Made by a program: the position numbers and the translations under genes. Below, piece after piece: positions 51,101 through 64,000 of a stretch of 64,000 nt of DNA. The stretch is from Nipponacmea schrenckii (Eukaryota; Mollusca; Gastropoda; Lottiidae), in assembly GCA_030562195.1 (NCBI GenBank), contig CM060200.1, forward strand, positions 24,219,023-24,283,022, given 5' to 3'. How positions within the stretch are numbered: the stretch's first letter is position 1; every line of letters begins with the position of its first letter. The notes beneath the pieces were generated by a model. The model had not been told where the DNA came from, ran no database searches, and was given only the letters and a program-made list of their open reading frames with translations.

Positions 51101-54100
51101 AGGTTAAAAGAATATTATTAATTGTTTATGAGTTACTTGTTTATGAGACCATTAATTTGTTTTTAACATAAAATATTACTAACAAGCCATCACGTTCCTA
51201 TCTGGCAGTTTAATGGCGTCATTTATCGCCATCTTGCCCGCAGCGACACATCCAGTCTCGCAGAATAACGAGGATTAACGTCTAAGATGTGGAATGGTGA
51301 AGAAATCTTCCTAATAGAATATTCTTTGAACATATTTACCATTACTCTATCATCGATTTCATCGATTTAATAAAAAGAAAAATACTAATAAATGTCGACA
51401 CATTTGTATTTATATGTCAAATATGACAGAGAATATTCATTTATGTTCATCTATTTGAACTTTATAAACATTTATTATATCTATATAGATGTTTATTGAC
51501 CGTATAATGAACATCTAGTTTAACTAATAAAGAAGTCAATGCGACTTTATTTGTTAATTTGTTAAAGGTGTAAAGGTTCAATAGAAACTCGGCGGTATGT
51601 CATTTTAATAATCGACTTGGCCACCTCACCTGACCTCACACGTAATATATCTTATCATCACTTATATAACCGAGTCTACGAATAAAAATAAGGTTAACAG
51701 AACAGTATTGACACTAGATATCAGGGGCTAACTGCAACTCCCTTTCTTTTGTTATTCAATAATTAAAGGCCAAAGTTTATATATTTTTTCACTGAAGGTC
51801 GTTCATGTCATTGTAAGGCGCATAAAGGTTTCAGTATCTTCAAGTGAACCAAGTAATCTAAACTCTTCTATGCGCAACACCTGTGAGTTGGGTCTATTAC
51901 TATGTCTCGAGGGGTGAAAGGTATCAAGTATTATCGCATTTGACCCTGTTAGATTTAAAATAAACAGCATTTTATCATAACTCACTTATCATTTGACATT
52001 ATATTTTCCTTTCCTGACCTTCGGCTTTAAAATGCACCTAATATAATAAACTGAATGTATTATCTTACATTTGTAAAATTTAGTCAGGTGATTCTATACT
52101 GGAACACTGGCCTATTATATCTATCTGGATAATTCTTTTCTTCAATCAAGCCCTAATGCAAATTGTAGCACTGATGTGTTTAGAGGCTAAACTTTTCTTT
52201 TTAATACTGAAAAGCATATATGTATGCAAATGTAATGATATTTCTAAATTTACACTTTATACATACGTTACACTGCATATTTCATAATGATTACAGATTA
52301 AATTCTAAAACATACACCCAAAGCAAAAAAGTTAAATGTATGGTAAAGATTTCAAAACAGAATGTTGTATTGATCATATAACTGTAACAGAAGATACGAC
52401 AAATGTGTGTGATTTATTAAAGTTCTGCCTAAAGTTAAAAGCATTTGCCATATTTTTATAACATTGCACAGATGGCTAGATCAGACTTGATAGAAAAACC
52501 AACTGCACTTATTCATAACAAATAGTCTTCTGAAAAACTTAACTACTCTTTTGAAAACATGTGCAAATTTCAACAGACACAAATAGGATTCTGTTACCAT
52601 GTCTTCTCTCATCTTCTGTGTAACATGTCGTGAAATAATGTGGAGAATGTGCAAGCAGTAAGAAACGATGGAGGTAGATGTAATAGATATTATAGTGTAT
52701 ATAGACCAAATAGTACCTTAACATAAATCATATGATAACTATACAATATTTTTATATCATTATATACTTAATTAAGAGTACATGCTTCAGTTATTGTTGC
52801 AGATCAAATTCTCCATTTGATGGAACAATTTGAAATTTATATTTAATAGATAAATGCATAAAAGTGAATAGAAAAAATAAACTTTTAATAACTTTTTCTT
52901 ATATCAAAATATAATAATACTGTATCCATTTATTGAATTGGATTAGGAAAAATGCAATTTATAAATTAACCATATATATGGAAGTTTATGGAAATAAGTA
53001 AAAAGAAATGTTCTATATGAAAATGATAATTGATGTTAAACACAGAAAAGGGTTACAAGGATCATATTGTATTTTTTTCAACAAAATTTGATCCATATCG
53101 TAACCTTAAGATATATTAAATTCAGTTTTTTCACAATTAATAAATAGACCAAATTTAAAAAAAAAATTGCAAACAGTTTAAATCAACAAAACCGATAGTT
53201 TACACTAAGTAAGACTAAAATTAAAAAATATTAAAATCTCATGATATTGTCTTACAGCTACAATATTTCCATTATTTAGAAATTGGAAGTCAGATTGCAT
53301 GACACTGTTAAAGCAAAAGTTTATAACTCACGAAATAAGGGTAACATGTATTTTCTTTTGAACAATAGCACCGTAAAATGATCCATAAAGTAAATAGTAA
53401 AGTTGCCACAACTCTGATACATTAATGAGAGTAATTGAAAAAACAAATCTCAAACTTTATTTACTCAAGGAAATTGACCACAAATTATTGTTAAGAAATG
53501 AGAGCTTTCTCGAGAAACACCACTTCACTTTTTATTGATTTGCTTTTTCTGTTTAATTTCTTAATTAAGTGCCTGTGGTTCCCCATCCAAATAATTAATA
53601 AGAGGGGTATTTATGCTAATATTTTCTTTTTGTGTAAAGGACAATCGTTTTAGGACGAAATCACTGGGAGACAGTCATCAAAGAACCACAACATTGTTAT
53701 TTGATGTTTTTAATTTCGTGTTGTGAGTGGAACGGAAGATCTGTGGAGATGAGACAATAAAGAATGATATTTTACAGTTCAAGTCTGTGAAAACTTGGCA
53801 CACTTGAGGGCTAAAAAAAGTCCAAATATTTCTTGCAATTGCCTTATTATTCCATTTCTCTAATGTTTGTGAGCATTTGTGTCAACAATACTCAGAAATA
53901 CTTGAATAGAAGAATATTGTCTTAACAATATATAACATTTGTTACTTTTATTTCCAGACTAAAACTGTCAAAGGTGGCGAATACAGACATTCAATCCATC
54001 TCTTAGTTTTTACTTCCTGTATACTATAGTAGTACAAGTGTTTTTGTGTTTTAGTAGTAAGTAGCTGTTGGCCCCTCCCCAAGGTTTCGCTCATGATTAG

Positions 54101-54506
54101 AAAAGGTTAAGACTATACTAGTTCGGAATACAAACAACCTTCAAGAGAAACGTCTCCTCCTTATATTCTCCACACCTTTCCACATTTATACAGTTAGACG
54201 ATACATTTACCAGCTTGGTGTTTGAATTTCACGCTATTGAGAATTGGCTTGTCTCTTGCTCCAGCACGATCTATGAATGAGGTATTCGTGAACGAAATTC
54301 ATTGAGCACACTTTTTGTTGACTGAATCTATTGTATCTCCATTTTCAACACGATCTTTAGATTTTTTACCGAAATAAAAACTCTCGATCTTTAATTGAGC
54401 AGGATACGAGTGTTATCTTTAAACTTCGTGTAACGCCTACACAAATTGACATCTTACAACCCTCGACATGCACCAATTTAAACAAGACATAAATCTTTAT
54501 AATCAG

Positions 54507-54712
54507 AACTGAACGTATATAATTATTTTTTTACTCACATTATAAGCTCCATTTTTAAAAGATATTATTTGAACTGTGTGATAAAAACCGGTGATTAAAA
54601 ACCACGTGTGGACATTACACGTTTTTTTTTAAACTGAACTGAACAAAAACTCACATTAGAATCATCATTTTTAAACGTTATTATTTGACATGTGTGATAA
54701 GAAAGAGATACG
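54507..54712. repeat. Diverged tandem duplication, about 116-bp period
   Basis: ACTCACATTA, CATTTTTAAA, TTATTTGA and TGTGTGATAA recur in the same order: ACTCACAT at 54533 and 54649, TGTGTGATAA at 54575 and 54691, both 116 bases apart. AACTGAAC precedes each copy (54507 and 54632). Two copies are clear and a third is not. Confidence 0.6.
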
Positions 54713-55070
54713 GATGGTGCTTTTCAAGCCAGTGTGGATAAACAATCGAACACAACCGTGTATTAATTTTTATTCTTTCAGTTCTTAGTTGAGTATTAAA
54801 GGGCTTACTACATCTTAGGAAAATTGAAATTAGCCAATGTAAATCTTTATATTGAAAATGGCAATCAAGAGTCTATATATTCATCGTTTGGTTGTAAATT
54901 CATCAGATAATAAACACTCTTATTGACCAAGTTTAAATAATCCTATGTCCATTCTAAGAGGTAGTATTCATTAAACGACGACGAAACGCAATTACGAGAG
55001 TTCAATAGATGGTGTTTACAGCGTTGAGTGATTTTACTGACATTTAACTGCTTGAAGACATAGGAATGCC

Positions 55071-55097
55071 AAAAAAAAAAAAAAAAAAAAAAAAAAA
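55071..55097 (+). repeat. Poly-A tract, 27 A
   Basis: The longest uninterrupted homopolymer in the window. It could be the tail of a retroposed sequence, but the upstream 120 bases show no SINE head or recognisable gene copy. Confidence 0.9.
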
Positions 55098-56852
55098 CTT
55101 TATTTATTGATATTCAAGTGTTTTGAGTCAACCAATTCACCTTATAAACATGCTACAAATTATTACACATGACTTGTTACATTCTTATACGTTTATCTAC
55201 AGTTCAGACGCTTGTTTCATTATTCAAATTCCATTGGTCAACGGTCATCATGAAATTAAGACAGGTCAAGAAGGAAATATGGAGTTACTTCCCTTGATCT
55301 TTACCAATGTTAAGATCTTTTGAACCGGACACATTTCTCAAGAATACTTGGTTAATATCCGCATTTATTCAAATGATAAAATTTATCTTAATAACAGCTT
55401 GTTTTGAAGGATATTCTTTGTCATTAATTGTGTCTACAAACAATTAGTCTAGGTTTTTTTCTATGTGTAGCTTTCACCTCTGATCATTAGTTTTGTCACG
55501 TGTCAGCACTTAAATCATTAATTATATTTAGTTGATAACTTGGTTTATTCATATCAATATTTTAAAATCACCGGAAATAATTACATGTATATTCCATATG
55601 AAGACAGCGGGTGCGGAAACGATAACAGATTTCTCTCTTACTTCTACTTGTACACGTATTTACTGCAGGTAGCGACCACAAACGTTTTGTTAGATTTGAT
55701 CTTTAAATGAACCTTGGCTTAATGTTGGTACCGTAAAATTATTATTTATTGATTAGTTTACAATTGTCGAAACAAATTCGGGATCATAACATTGTCGAAA
55801 ACTTTTCGTACTGAATACAAGGCCCTACGTCAACGAATCGAACAAATGTAGTTCATCTCCAATTCAATATGGAAGATAACGATATGATATTCATGTAACG
55901 TTGTAAAACTTCTACCAATTTCAAAGCAACTTTGACATATGATGATTTATATGCATGTAACTTTGATATTCCTTAACCAGACTTGTTCAGGAAACTTTAA
56001 CAAACTTCAAAGAAAACTTCAACCTTTTCTAGTTCTTAGATTTTAATTTGGTGCCTATCTCAAGTCTGACATGAAACATCCAGCGTTGTAACTCGGAAGG
56101 TTGAAACAAATGTACAAGCTGTTTCAAACAAAAAGACTTGAAAAGATCAGGGTTCATATGACCTCTGACGTGTTATGACTCGTAGATCATGACTAGGCCA
56201 TATGTTACATAACTGACAGACATTGAAGCAGGTTATATTGGAAAATTGCCAGACACTGTATAAGTTTAATGCATTATATTTCGATTAGAACACATTGTGC
56301 TAGGTTATACAGAGTTTTATATTGCTGTAGGGTCGATGAAGTACGCCTCTTTATAAGACTTCTTGATTGGGCCTCTTTCAGAATTCCTACGTGGGGAACC
56401 TAGAAATGAAATGAAGTAACCCTGATTCAAACCAAACACAACGGTATAAATAATGTTTGCTTTATTGAAATATATAGACTATTCTTAAAAGTCGATTTCA
56501 GATAATTGTTTTAAATTATTTGACTTCTACCAGCTGGGATCAAGAGCAAAGCTAGAAGTCACACGTGTTATGTAATAAATGTCACTCAACTTATTTTGAA
56601 AAACTATTAAAAAGTTGTTTTCTGTTCTAACTCAATATCAAATACTGGCTAGAAATACTATATCTTAGTATAGAAAATATCACATTGAATGAGCATTACA
56701 AACACCTTTTACATAGCATATGTATTCATATAGCCGATTAAGGAACAACATAATTATAATATTGATTGGTAGCAATCCGGATATTTGAAATCTAAGCTAA
56801 TCCATCAAAGATCTAGATTTTATTATGATCATGTTGCACCAAATCTCACTGG

Positions 56853-56909
56853 AAGATGATCACTTGTTTTGGTGATGTCTGAACTGTCACCAAAATATCA
56901 AATGATCTT
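56853..56909 (+). ncRNA. Candidate miRNA-like hairpin
   Basis: The 57-base stretch folds on itself. AAGAT-GATCACTTG-TTTTGGTGA pairs with TCACCAAAA-TATCAAATGATCTT, with one C/T mismatch and two small bulges, around an 11-base loop. Stem length and loop size suit a pre-miRNA. It matches no miRNA I recall, and expression is unknown. The reverse-strand transcript would also fold. Confidence 0.3.
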
Positions 56910-59900
56910 ACTACGCAGGGAATGCTAACTGATCGATAGAATTCCTCAAATGAAAAGTTGATGAGTTGCTTCCTATGTATCTCGTCAATATGTTTTTTTG
57001 ATTTCAGGTTTCGTTTTTGCGGTTTCGGATCGTTATAGCACTTGGTTTATTTATTTATTATTATCCGCATACTCAATAACCTACGTATCATTTTATAATC
57101 ATAATTTGTTGTGGTCTGAAATAGAAAAAACACTTTTCTTCTAATCATGTAAAAAATGTTAAAAAGATTCATTCATCAACATTTTGAAAATTTTCATTGA
57201 CACCACCACTGGCACTCCTGAAAGTGGAAAATAATGCTATCATTTTTCAAATCCAAACGTGGTTCCAAACAAATCAAATTCAAACAAACCATATATTATT
57301 CTAACAGAGATAAAGGTTGAAAACGATGAAATTAGAATTTAATATTCTATCAGATTACCCTTGGTTAGTTTCAGCACTGAATATTTTCAGTGTATAATTT
57401 AATAATGGAATTCAGACCAGACTCGAGTGGTGTGTTAGTGATTAGATTGGAAAGTTGAATGATTATGTGGTAAAGGCTGAAGGTTTCTATCAGGTGGCAA
57501 TAAGGTGAAGATATTATTAACCCTAGATGGTTAGTAATCTAATAATCTGATCTGTATATATTATATAGTGGTCGCTAGTCACCCACACCTAATATACAAT
57601 ATTCATCTTCTTAAGTCCCCGCGGATACTCTTCTCTTCACACTTAACATTACTTTCCATATTCTATCAACCTTTAATCATATTATTCCGACTTGGTCGGG
57701 GAAAATTGACCTAATGATAGCCTAAGATGTATCGTATTGGCCAATGTTGATATGGTCAGCTTTTAGTTTATATATTTATAGCCTTGGATAAACGATACAA
57801 CGTATTAGGAAGTACTTTCTTGTTGTTTCGGTCATTTATTGGTCATGTTTTCATACTTTTGGGGGATTTGAAGAAGAGAAAAGTCAACAATGCAGCCATG
57901 AACACGATGTCTCAGTGATACAGGCTTACAGACTCCAGTTAATGTTTTAAAAAAATCAAGTGTGGTATAATTTGAATAGCAATAATTGTGCCAACTATTT
58001 TGACCTTTAAGTCATAAAGTGTTATAGAAATCTGTCTGCAAATGATGATATTTAAAACCCCAAATATTTAGTCATAACATCTCGGTACGGGGGTCGTTAC
58101 TTGTCATCGTATATACCTAAATATAGTTTTAACCTTTCACCGGAAATCCATCCAAAACTCACTTCCGCTATAATGCTATACCTTCTCATTTCGTCATTTC
58201 AGCCTTTCACGATTGATTACAACCAGAAGTGAAGTAAAAACAAAGTTAAAACTCAAACTACTGGTACACAGGTTTTCTATAAGTATGAATGGAAAATGTG
58301 AAAGATTTAAACCAACAACAAATGTACACTATAATATCTATGTCAATCATAAAAATACGAACATCTGACAATCTCAAGTTATGCAAACATTTGCAATTAT
58401 GTGTGTGTTAAAGTATGTAGTTTATTGTTGCTTTATTCGATTTTGTATTAGAAAAAACTTGCTTACCCCAGTAGAAAAATCTTGTAATGACAATGACAAT
58501 GTTACAGTTTATTAATATGATGGAACTTTTTTTTTAGCAAAATTTAAAATTGGTTGGGTGATTGACCGTCATATTTTCGATTGATTCTAGGAAATTATAT
58601 TGGCCCAATTTCATCCGTAATTTTGGTAATAGGAATGAAATACGTATTTGATCATTAAATCTTAATAAATAATATTAAATTTAAATAATTATATGAAGTT
58701 TTTATAAGAAATAAATGTATATAATGTTCACATAATCTTTTTTTATACAATATTTTACCCTCTATTATCAAGCCGGAAGTAAGATACGTGTAGGAATGTT
58801 CGAGATATAAAACACTTATATAATTTAAATAATGTTCTGTGGGTTGCATCATAAAAAAATATAAATAGATTGGAAATATCTATTCTGCATTCTTAATTTG
58901 ATTTAAAGCCGTTATTATGAATTAATTAAAGTTAGATTATTGCATTGTTGTTTAACGTTGCGGCCAATATGCTTGAAAAGGTTTATGCTAATAGACTAGT
59001 GCACCGATTTGCATATTTGAATGTTTGGTGTATCTTGTAAATCTCTCTAAAAATTAGTAATGTCTTAATATATTGATGTATTCTAATTTTGAAATCGATA
59101 GTCTACACAAGTGACTTCTATAGGAAAAGATCTCGTATAACACCCAATACCGTTCAGTAATATTCAGTATGAAAAGTCATATAGGCCTACAGTACTTAAT
59201 CCACTCTAAAAGTTACAGAACTTGTTTAGTAATTCTTTTATCATGAACAAAACTCTGGCACTTGTTTGAAAGTCATGCGTTAACCTGTGGTTACCAAGAA
59301 GTAAAAAGTTAAAAGGAAACAGTGGATTGAATTGGAAAGGATAAAGAGAAAAGTCATGGTTAATTTTGGTATTTATTCAGAATAGTTTGTATATTTATAC
59401 AGTGGGATTACGTATGGTTCTCAAACTCTGCCATACGGTAAAAAACAAATGTGATTGTCTGAAGACGTGGAGAAGAACAGGTGATGATCACAATACAACC
59501 CTATCAAATTGTATTTAGAATTTTCTTCTTGATTTTCTTTCTCTGTCTGTTACGAGATCTGAGACAGAAAATGGTTAATTAATTAATTTGGTGTAATCAT
59601 TTCGTTTTAATGCATCACTTTCTTGAAGGGTTTGGGTTATTATTTACTCTACCTCTGATCCTTTTGAACGATAGTTAAAGCAATTGGTAAACAATTCAAA
59701 AACACATTTCAAGTATTGCTTCACGTGGTGGTTTATTTTTCAGCTTCCAGAAATGACGTCGAAAGGAAAATGGTAGAGCACTATTCGAACTATTTACCAA
59801 TTTTGATAGGATCAAATCATTTCCACACACTGAAACCGTCCATATATAAGATTGTAGAGAATTCGACATGGATTGGAGTGGTAGCCTAATACAGAAACAT

Positions 59901-60514
59901 TTTCAATTGACTCCATCTGCTTACTGCAACGTTCTTGATGTTTCTTATGGATATCTGAATTCAACTTAAAAAGACTCGAAAACATTTTTTCACTGAGTTG
60001 AAAGCAACACTCATCATTGTTAGTTGAGCGACTTTCTCCGGTTTAATGTGAAATCTTGATCACGTAGGTCTAAATCCTTATACTAATCATCCCTTCTTTG
60101 CCTGGTGTCAGTTTTACGTGCTTAGTCAAATACGATGTGGTGTGCGAAGAGACATTGGTCGTGTTTTTAACTGTTTTACAAATCCCTGGACTTCGTGTTT
60201 AAATATATTGATTAATTAGCTGGAAGGTATGAACTTGTGTTGTGATGTACTATATAATCACATGGCATGATCAAACATCTTTTAAAATCGTTGGTCATTC
60301 AACTTAACAATACTTATAACATATAACATTGTTAAAATATAATTGAATCTCAAACATTTATGACTGTGAATGAACTACATGCATTTTTAAAAGAAAAAAT
60401 CTCACCATTGATATAAAAATTAAATTTTGTTCTTAACTATCGGATTTCTTATGAATTATCAAACCTGATTAAAATACATCCTCGGTGCAAGTAACTGAAT
60501 CAAATTCAACAAAC

Positions 60515-60533
60515 CCCTCGATAGCGCAGTTGG
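60515..60533 (+). repeat. tRNA A-box-like fragment (possible SINE head remnant)
   Basis: CCCTCGATAGCGCAGTTGG resembles the 5' acceptor and D-arm of an elongator tRNA-Met-type gene and fits the RNA polymerase III A box. No B box or TpsiC arm follows at tRNA distance, so it is not a functional tRNA. It may be a decayed tRNA-derived SINE or chance. Confidence 0.3.
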
Positions 60534-63500
60534 AGTGTCAAATTGAAAAGCATTAAAACAACTGTCGTTTTAAATCAATGTTACTTATTCTAATGCTCGG
60601 GACAAAATGTCAATAGATTAAAAATAGCTTAAGTGGTGAGATTAAGTAATTTTTAAATTCTTCCAGTAACAAGAATTGTTCGAAAACACCAACTAAATTA
60701 ATTGTGAATCTAAGAATCAATATTAACTAAATACCAAATTAGAAGCCACTACAATCTTTTTTTATTAAATTTCCTTGGGACAAAAAATATTAATGGAATT
60801 AATTTTCTAGTTTAGTATGACAATGAGCTGTGTGAGTGTTGTATTTTGACCATTAATTTGTGAAGTTGATTAAAGCCTACAGAGACTGATAATAATAACT
60901 AACATCAAAAAGAACAACGAGTTCATTTCTCATGCCTCACAAGATACTAATAACCAACATGCAAATCATCTTGTCTTCAACAAATGTTTTTAATCACGAT
61001 TTTCATCTAACTTAATTTTTGCGACCATCTGGACTTATGTCCAGTGTAGAATGACCCATGTCTTAATCCCTCGTGGCCTTTTTGAGCGGTCAACTAATAA
61101 CTAATTTGTCAGAAAGGAAAAAACAGTTCACAATGAAAATGTGTCAAATTTAGTTGCTCATCATGGCAAGAGTGTTAAATTAAACCACAACTTCTATTAT
61201 TAAAGAGTTGCCAGAGTGTTTTAGGAAATGTGGTTTGCCCACAATTCTAACGGTAATTATAGCCTTTGTTTCCATGTTATTAATAATTCTCTTCATCATT
61301 CGGCTGCTGACTCATAAAGTCTTTCTGTTACCTTATGTCTCATTCTTCTACCCAATAAAATTAGGAAAATAACCAGAACAAAATATTTCAATATCATATT
61401 TAAAGCTTCGATAATTTTAATGTTATGAATACAAACTGCATATGAAGCATCCTTTCATGCGATATTTCAAGCAGGTGTCATATAGACATTATTTTATGCA
61501 TCGTTTTAACCATACATAATAACAGGTTGGAATTCGTGTAGAAATATAACAATATATGTTATATGATTCTATAACCACTCTCCAACCCTTATTTATGTTA
61601 ATCTGAGGGACCGTTATGAAAATCAACATATAAACAAATAAAGCAATTTATCAGCAACAAACCAACAGGAAATAATTATCTTATCAATGCCTAAAATGCT
61701 AATTTTTTAGACTTTTAGTCAATATTCCATTGTTCGATCTAATATTGTGGATTCTGACTCAATAAATCTCCTATACAAACCGCTAAGTTCTTTCTTTAGC
61801 GCTTTCCGTGAACCAGATTGTGTTACATGTATTGTGTTTTAAAGTAATTCATTAAATCTTGATTGCGGTACACCACGAGATAATACCACTAAGCGTTTAA
61901 AACCCACAGCGACAAGAAGTTTTCAAGGGAGATAATTTAATAATGGAATCGTAAAAAATGGCAGGAATCGTGTGACAGAAAAAATTATTATTTCCGAAAT
62001 GAAACATGACCATGGAGAACAGTTTGTTTTCCAGTGATATAGTCAAAGCCTTTGTGGTTTTTGTATATTTAATATAATATCTTAAATAATCCTTTTATCT
62101 GAAGATTTTTAAAATTTGGAATTTTATTTATGAAGAAAATTTTGTCCCAAGAAACAAAAATTGACTAAAACTTAGATTTCTAAATCTCAAAAGATGAAAC
62201 TTTAAATAACAACAAGCTTCAGGTTCTGATTTAGTATTTATGGAATTCAGTTTTGATAATCTGAACAAATGCCCCATAAACTTGAATAGAACACATCACC
62301 CTAGTCCGGGAAAACATTCCCGAGGATACTCAATCCTTACCTCACAGCGAATGTATTGACTTTGTCTTTTAAGTGAAGTGTGTAAATAGCTTTTATCCCA
62401 ATGATGTAAGATGTATTTTCAATGATTTCATAATACAAAAAATATCGACTTATAAACTGATTCTGTGTTTTCTTGCAGAAAGAAATACAGTGGAATAAAA
62501 TCTAGAAAATAATTTATCTAAAAGGATGTTTATCTTACTGGCAACTAAATCAATGACGAACTAAACTAAACGATTTCGCCTTTAAACCAACGAGATAAGG
62601 TCATAATAGGGCAATAACTTATTACAATTTGGCAGAAAATGCTATCGATTTTCACGATATTTGTGTTAAAAAGTCATATTTCTAATTGACAGTAGTGTAG
62701 TGAGAATTTACAAGCTTCAACTATCTGTCAATTCAGTGATTGACATTCCCTCTATTTACTTTATGATGTGATTTTCTCCAAGTATCGATGCTGATTGATT
62801 CTGGTAAAATTACGATTCTATATTATGTACCTTGAGTGTATTCGCTAGAGATTTGCATAAGAATCTACGAACTGGCTTATCAATTTTAAGGATAGACTTT
62901 CTATGGTTCTTTCTGCTTCAAACATCTTTTGTATACAGCCTTATCAACTTGGATTCTGATATGAATAGTATCTTGTGAATCTATAAAAAGATATGGAAGT
63001 CATAAAAATGCATGCTTTGTTCCAGGTTTAGATTGTCAAAGTAAAAAGACAGAGGTATGATATATCTATGGCTATGGCAAATGTTCTTCTTGACGTCTAA
63101 ATTCGTTTTTCTATATTTCCGTTACAAGATATCATTTAGGCAATATATCTCCAATTCATTTAACACAAAGTTCCAAAGCCATATTACTGATAGTTATTTA
63201 ACTTTTTATTTATGAATATTTTTCTTTATATCTTTATTTAGTATATTTTTATGGAAGTGATTTATTTATCAATTTCTCTTCTCGTGCAAGATTACATTCT
63301 GGTAAGTTCACGAAAAAGATTGTCATTGTCTCTGTGGTTTCAAATCTCACTGTTTAGCCCAAGCCACTTAATTATTAAACGTTCGGTGGAGTTTTTTCAT
63401 CGATTATATTTTATAACTTTATAATGAAATCTTTTCCCCTATCAACTTTTTCTGACACACACTGCCATAAGGCTTCACGTGGGGTCAAATGTCAACTCAT

Positions 63501-64000
63501 ACTTCGATAGCTGCGTCGATTTCATAATTAGTTTCTCTTAGCTTATGAACTTTTTTGTCCAACTTATTACAATTTTAAATTTAATCTAGCGTAGAGATGT
63601 CGATTTTTTTCTGAATTTGACAATCTTCACAAAGAGGTTGGTGGCAAGCAGATTGATGTTACGTTCAAGGCACGTGAACAGCGCGAAAGGTCAGTGTGCC
63701 AGTGCCTTTGGTTCGTCACGCAATACGCCAGCTAGTCAAATTTTAATGATACGTGTCAAAAAGACATCATATTATGAACTGTAATTGAGAGAAAGTTGTT
63801 GTTTTGAGCGGTACCATTTGATATTCTTCTTTCTGCTGTCAACCCGAGGTGATATTATCAACTTGGGTCATTGCCTTTACTCACAACAAACAATCAAACC
63901 TAGTTGTTGTCATGGTGGATCTAGATTCCATTTTTGTAACAAACATAAATATTAAACTTTCTTTCAATATGAATGAGTTTATTTTATAACATTTGTTATT

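Larger units (their letters stand above)
45955..64000. other. Gene-poor downstream region
   Basis: No exon chain or recognisable protein was found on either strand. All open frames are 85 codons or shorter and low-complexity. Local features are listed separately. The right end contains a GC-richer stretch at about 63.62-63.74 kb, with CACGTG and AGGTCA. Confidence 0.6.

Overview
The window looks like nuclear DNA of an invertebrate animal. It is AT-rich, its genes are interrupted by GT-AG introns, and it has long non-coding stretches. The one gene recognised with certainty is a COUP-TF (NR2F / seven-up) orphan nuclear receptor, an animal-only family. One COUP-TF gene, small introns in the other gene and an AT-rich background would suit a mollusc or another lophotrochozoan, but that placement is inference.

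Positions 1-6078 hold no exon I can support. From 6079 to 12238 (+) lie the last six coding exons of an RCC1-repeat protein. Two exons each encode one beta-propeller blade, and four exons encode a long polar tail. The 5' exons are not found and probably lie left of the window. The intron between the two blade exons is largely filled by a long perfect foldback sequence and a possible MITE-like element. A likely 3' UTR runs to about 12.9 or 13.5 kb.

From about 13.5 to 31.0 kb there is no convincing gene. This stretch holds an isolated histone-type 3' stem-loop, several short palindromes, a GC-richer candidate enhancer near 26.0-26.5 kb, and nuclear-receptor half-sites (AGGTCA) that become dense and paired just upstream of the receptor gene. 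A GC peak at 31.0-31.26 kb carries CCAAT boxes and ends in a TATA box embedded in a CArG box.

The COUP-TF gene has three coding exons (31606-32035, 33689-34213, 44674-44948). They join in frame to 409 residues: a disordered Pro/Thr-rich N-terminus, a two-zinc-finger DNA-binding domain, a hinge and a complete ligand-binding domain with its C-terminal AF-2 helix. The 5' leader has three short upstream ORFs. Intron 2 is 10.5 kb and contains further inverted AGGTCA pairs. From about 46 to 64 kb there is no recognisable gene. The arrangement is one developmental regulator in a large non-coding domain. Because COUP-TFs bind paired AGGTCA sites of variable spacing, the half-site clusters suggest autoregulation or nuclear-receptor cross-regulation, which is inference. 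No CRISPR array, rRNA, intact tRNA or retroelement ORF was seen.
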